Assembly (NCBI GenBank): GCA_035764005.1
Contig: DASTZZ010000068.1
Coordinates: forward strand, 1 to 54,050
Direction of reading: 5' to 3'
DNA length: 54,050 nt
From: Terriglobales bacterium
Lineage (GTDB): Bacteria; Acidobacteriota; Terriglobia; Terriglobales; Acidobacteriaceae
Position numbers and translations under genes: made by a program
Part shown: in pieces, positions 52,870 through 54,050 of the stretch
How positions within the stretch are numbered: position 1 is the stretch's first letter
How the letters are laid out: each line of letters begins with the position of its first letter
The notes under the pieces: model-generated
Database searches by the model: none
What the model was told of the DNA's origin: nothing
What the model saw: the letters and a program-made list of their open reading frames with translations, nothing else

Positions 52870-53436
52870 ATGGCAGAGGATCTCGCGGGTGTTCGCGTTG
52901 CAGTGTTGCTCACCGACGGAGTAGAAGAAGCCGAGTTCGTAAAACCCAAAGAAGCGCTGGAAGAAGCCGGAGCACAGGTCACGGTCATCTCGCCAAAAGG
53001 CGGCGAGATTCAGGCGTTCCAGCATCACGACAAATCTAAGAAGTACAAAGCAGACAAGAGTCTAGACCAGGTTGATCCATCGCAATTTGACGCTCTCCTC
53101 CTTCCAGGAGGAGCACTCAATGCAGACGCTCTCCGCGTTGTCCCGAAGGCGCAGCAGTTCGCGAAAGCAATCGACAGTTCCGGTAAACCTATTGCTGTGA
53201 TTTGTCATGGACCATGGTTGCTGGTTTCCAGTGGGTTGGTCCGCGGCCGCAGGATCACGAGTTATCACACGATTGAGGACGATCTACGTAATGCCGGCGC
53301 CGAATGGAAGGACATCGAGGTGCTGGTCGATCGCAATTGGGTCAGCAGCCGCAAGCCCGACGACATACCCGCATTTAATCGCGAAATGCTGAAGCTGTTT
53401 GGCCAGGCCGCGAGGCAGAGCCGCAAAGTCGCTTAA
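52870..53436 (+). CDS. PfpI/DJ-1-family protein (protease or deglycase-like)
   Basis: The 188-residue protein has the class I amidotransferase-like fold of the PfpI/YhbO group: VAVLLTDGVEEAEF with Glu20, ALLLPGGALNADAL, and the nucleophile elbow AVICHGPWLL (Cys112, His113). Members have been described as proteases, as deglycases that repair glycated proteins, and as stress chaperones. The ribosome site AGGAGC is good. It precedes an alcohol dehydrogenase by 29 bp, which suggests an aldehyde- or glycation-stress operon. Confidence 0.92.
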   Translation: MAEDLAGVRVAVLLTDGVEEAEFVKPKEALEEAGAQVTVISPKGGEIQAFQHHDKSKKYKADKSLDQVDPSQFDALLLPGGALNADALRVVPKAQQFAKAIDSSGKPIAVICHGPWLLVSSGLVRGRRITSYHTIEDDLRNAGAEWKDIEVLVDRNWVSSRKPDDIPAFNREMLKLFGQAARQSRKVA

Positions 53437-53465
53437 CCCATCTTCCAAGCAGAAAGGAGACTCTC

Positions 53466-54050
53466 ATGAACGCAGTGGTATTCCGTGGAGTCGGCGATAT
53501 CCGGCTCGAAAACGTCCCTGAGCCCGAAATTCAGAAACCTAATGATGCGATCGTCCGCCTCACCGCGAGTGCCATTTGCGGAACCGACCTTCACATGGTC
53601 CGCGGCACCATGGCCGGCATGAAGCCTGGAACCATTTTGGGACACGAAGGCGTTGGTATCGTAGAGGAAGTCGGCAGCGCCGTTCGCAACTTCAAGCCGG
53701 GAGACCGCGTCGTGATTCCTTCGACCATCGCTTGCGGCAACTGCTCATACTGCCGCCAGGGCTATTACTCTCAGTGCGATAAAGCCAATCCCAATGGACC
53801 CGACGCTGGAACCGCCTTCTTCGGTGGACCGCAATCGACGGGACCATTCGACGGACTGCAAGCCGAGTACGCACGTGTTCCGTTTGCAAACGTCGGACTC
53901 GTAAAGATCCCGGAAGGAGTCTCCGACGATCAGGCAATCCTCATCTCTGACATTGTGCCCACTGCCTGGATGGCTGCAGAGTTAGCTGAGATCTGCTCCG
54001 GCAATACCGTGGCTGTGTTTGGATGCGGCCCCGTCGGACAGTTCGTGATT
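53466..54050 (+). CDS. Zinc-dependent alcohol/formaldehyde-type dehydrogenase, C-terminus cut by window edge
   Basis: I read this frame directly: AAGGAG precedes the ATG at 53466, and 195 codons run to the window end. Catalytic zinc ligands are visible in SAICGTDLH (Cys) and GHEGVG (His-Glu). Structural zinc cysteines begin in IACGNCSYCRQGYYSQC. The NAD-binding motif starts as VFGCGPVGQFVI. The enzyme oxidises an alcohol or an aldehyde adduct with NAD(P). The closest layout is the MDR group with a long lobe (FFGGPQSTGPFDGLQAEYA), as in glutathione-independent formaldehyde dehydrogenases. It is probably in one operon with the PfpI gene. Confidence 0.92.
   Translation, partial: MNAVVFRGVGDIRLENVPEPEIQKPNDAIVRLTASAICGTDLHMVRGTMAGMKPGTILGHEGVGIVEEVGSAVRNFKPGDRVVIPSTIACGNCSYCRQGYYSQCDKANPNGPDAGTAFFGGPQSTGPFDGLQAEYARVPFANVGLVKIPEGVSDDQAILISDIVPTAWMAAELAEICSGNTVAVFGCGPVGQFVI

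Overview
The window most likely comes from a Gram-negative soil bacterium of the phylum Acidobacteriota. LpxD and a hopanoid-type glycosyltransferase (HpnI-like) point to an outer membrane and hopanoids. A long solitary MacB/FtsX permease of the type abundant in Acidobacteriota, many secreted or lipoprotein carbohydrate-active proteins, and intergenic repeat arrays fit the same picture. This placement is inference from gene content; there is no rRNA in the window. Genes lie on both strands in short operons, and no phage, transposase, integrase, CRISPR array or plasmid gene was seen.

Layout. 1-3.1 kb (minus): a two-GAF PP2C phosphatase cut by the window edge, a DeoC-fold protein that has lost its catalytic residues, and hpt. 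3.4-12.8 kb: secreted enzymes and beta-propellers (CocE/S15 hydrolase, Tat-exported glycosidase, YVTN propeller, PQQ-type propeller with a discoidin domain, tandem FKBP), a frameshifted PilZ gene and a 50-residue gene. 12.9-16.9 kb (minus): bifunctional FtcD, a D-2-hydroxyacid dehydrogenase and a PLP aminotransferase. 17.1-22.8 kb (minus): MscS-type channel, LpxD, receiver-PAS regulator, lipoprotein and glycosyltransferase, an envelope operon. 23-27.2 kb: fatty-acid desaturase, a small membrane protein with a HEGGH motif, and a coupled set of GAF-TM-Sel1 protein, two mini-ORFs and a lipoprotein.

27.3-31.3 kb: a divergent GH43/GH51 pair, probably for arabinan or arabinoxylan. 31.4-38.5 kb: HpnI, tRNA-Pro(GGG), a GNAT acetyltransferase, then the housekeeping block obg, rpmA, rplU, hflX, hfq on the minus strand. 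38.9-42.4 kb: BON protein, GH15 enzyme coupled to a membrane protein, and a single-domain response regulator. 42.6-54 kb: alpha/beta hydrolase, secreted proteins, the ADOP permease, a DUF3309 mini-protein, a PadR regulator coupled to a helix-hairpin-helix protein, a VOC protein with a probable frameshift at an eight-G run, an intact PilZ gene, a GT39-like membrane glycosyltransferase, and a PfpI/alcohol dehydrogenase operon that runs off the end.

The most unusual pattern is a set of intergenic short-period arrays. Several unrelated core words (CACGGAG, TGGAC, ACGGAT, TTCGTG) repeat every 9 nt, and others repeat every 7 or 8 nt (TTTCGG, ACAGG, AGCT). Most are arranged as head-to-head inverted arms, and many sit at gene ends, where they supply the last codons of hflX and rpmA. 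The second notable item is the DeoC-like protein, in which both active-site lysines and both key aspartates are replaced while the scaffold is kept.
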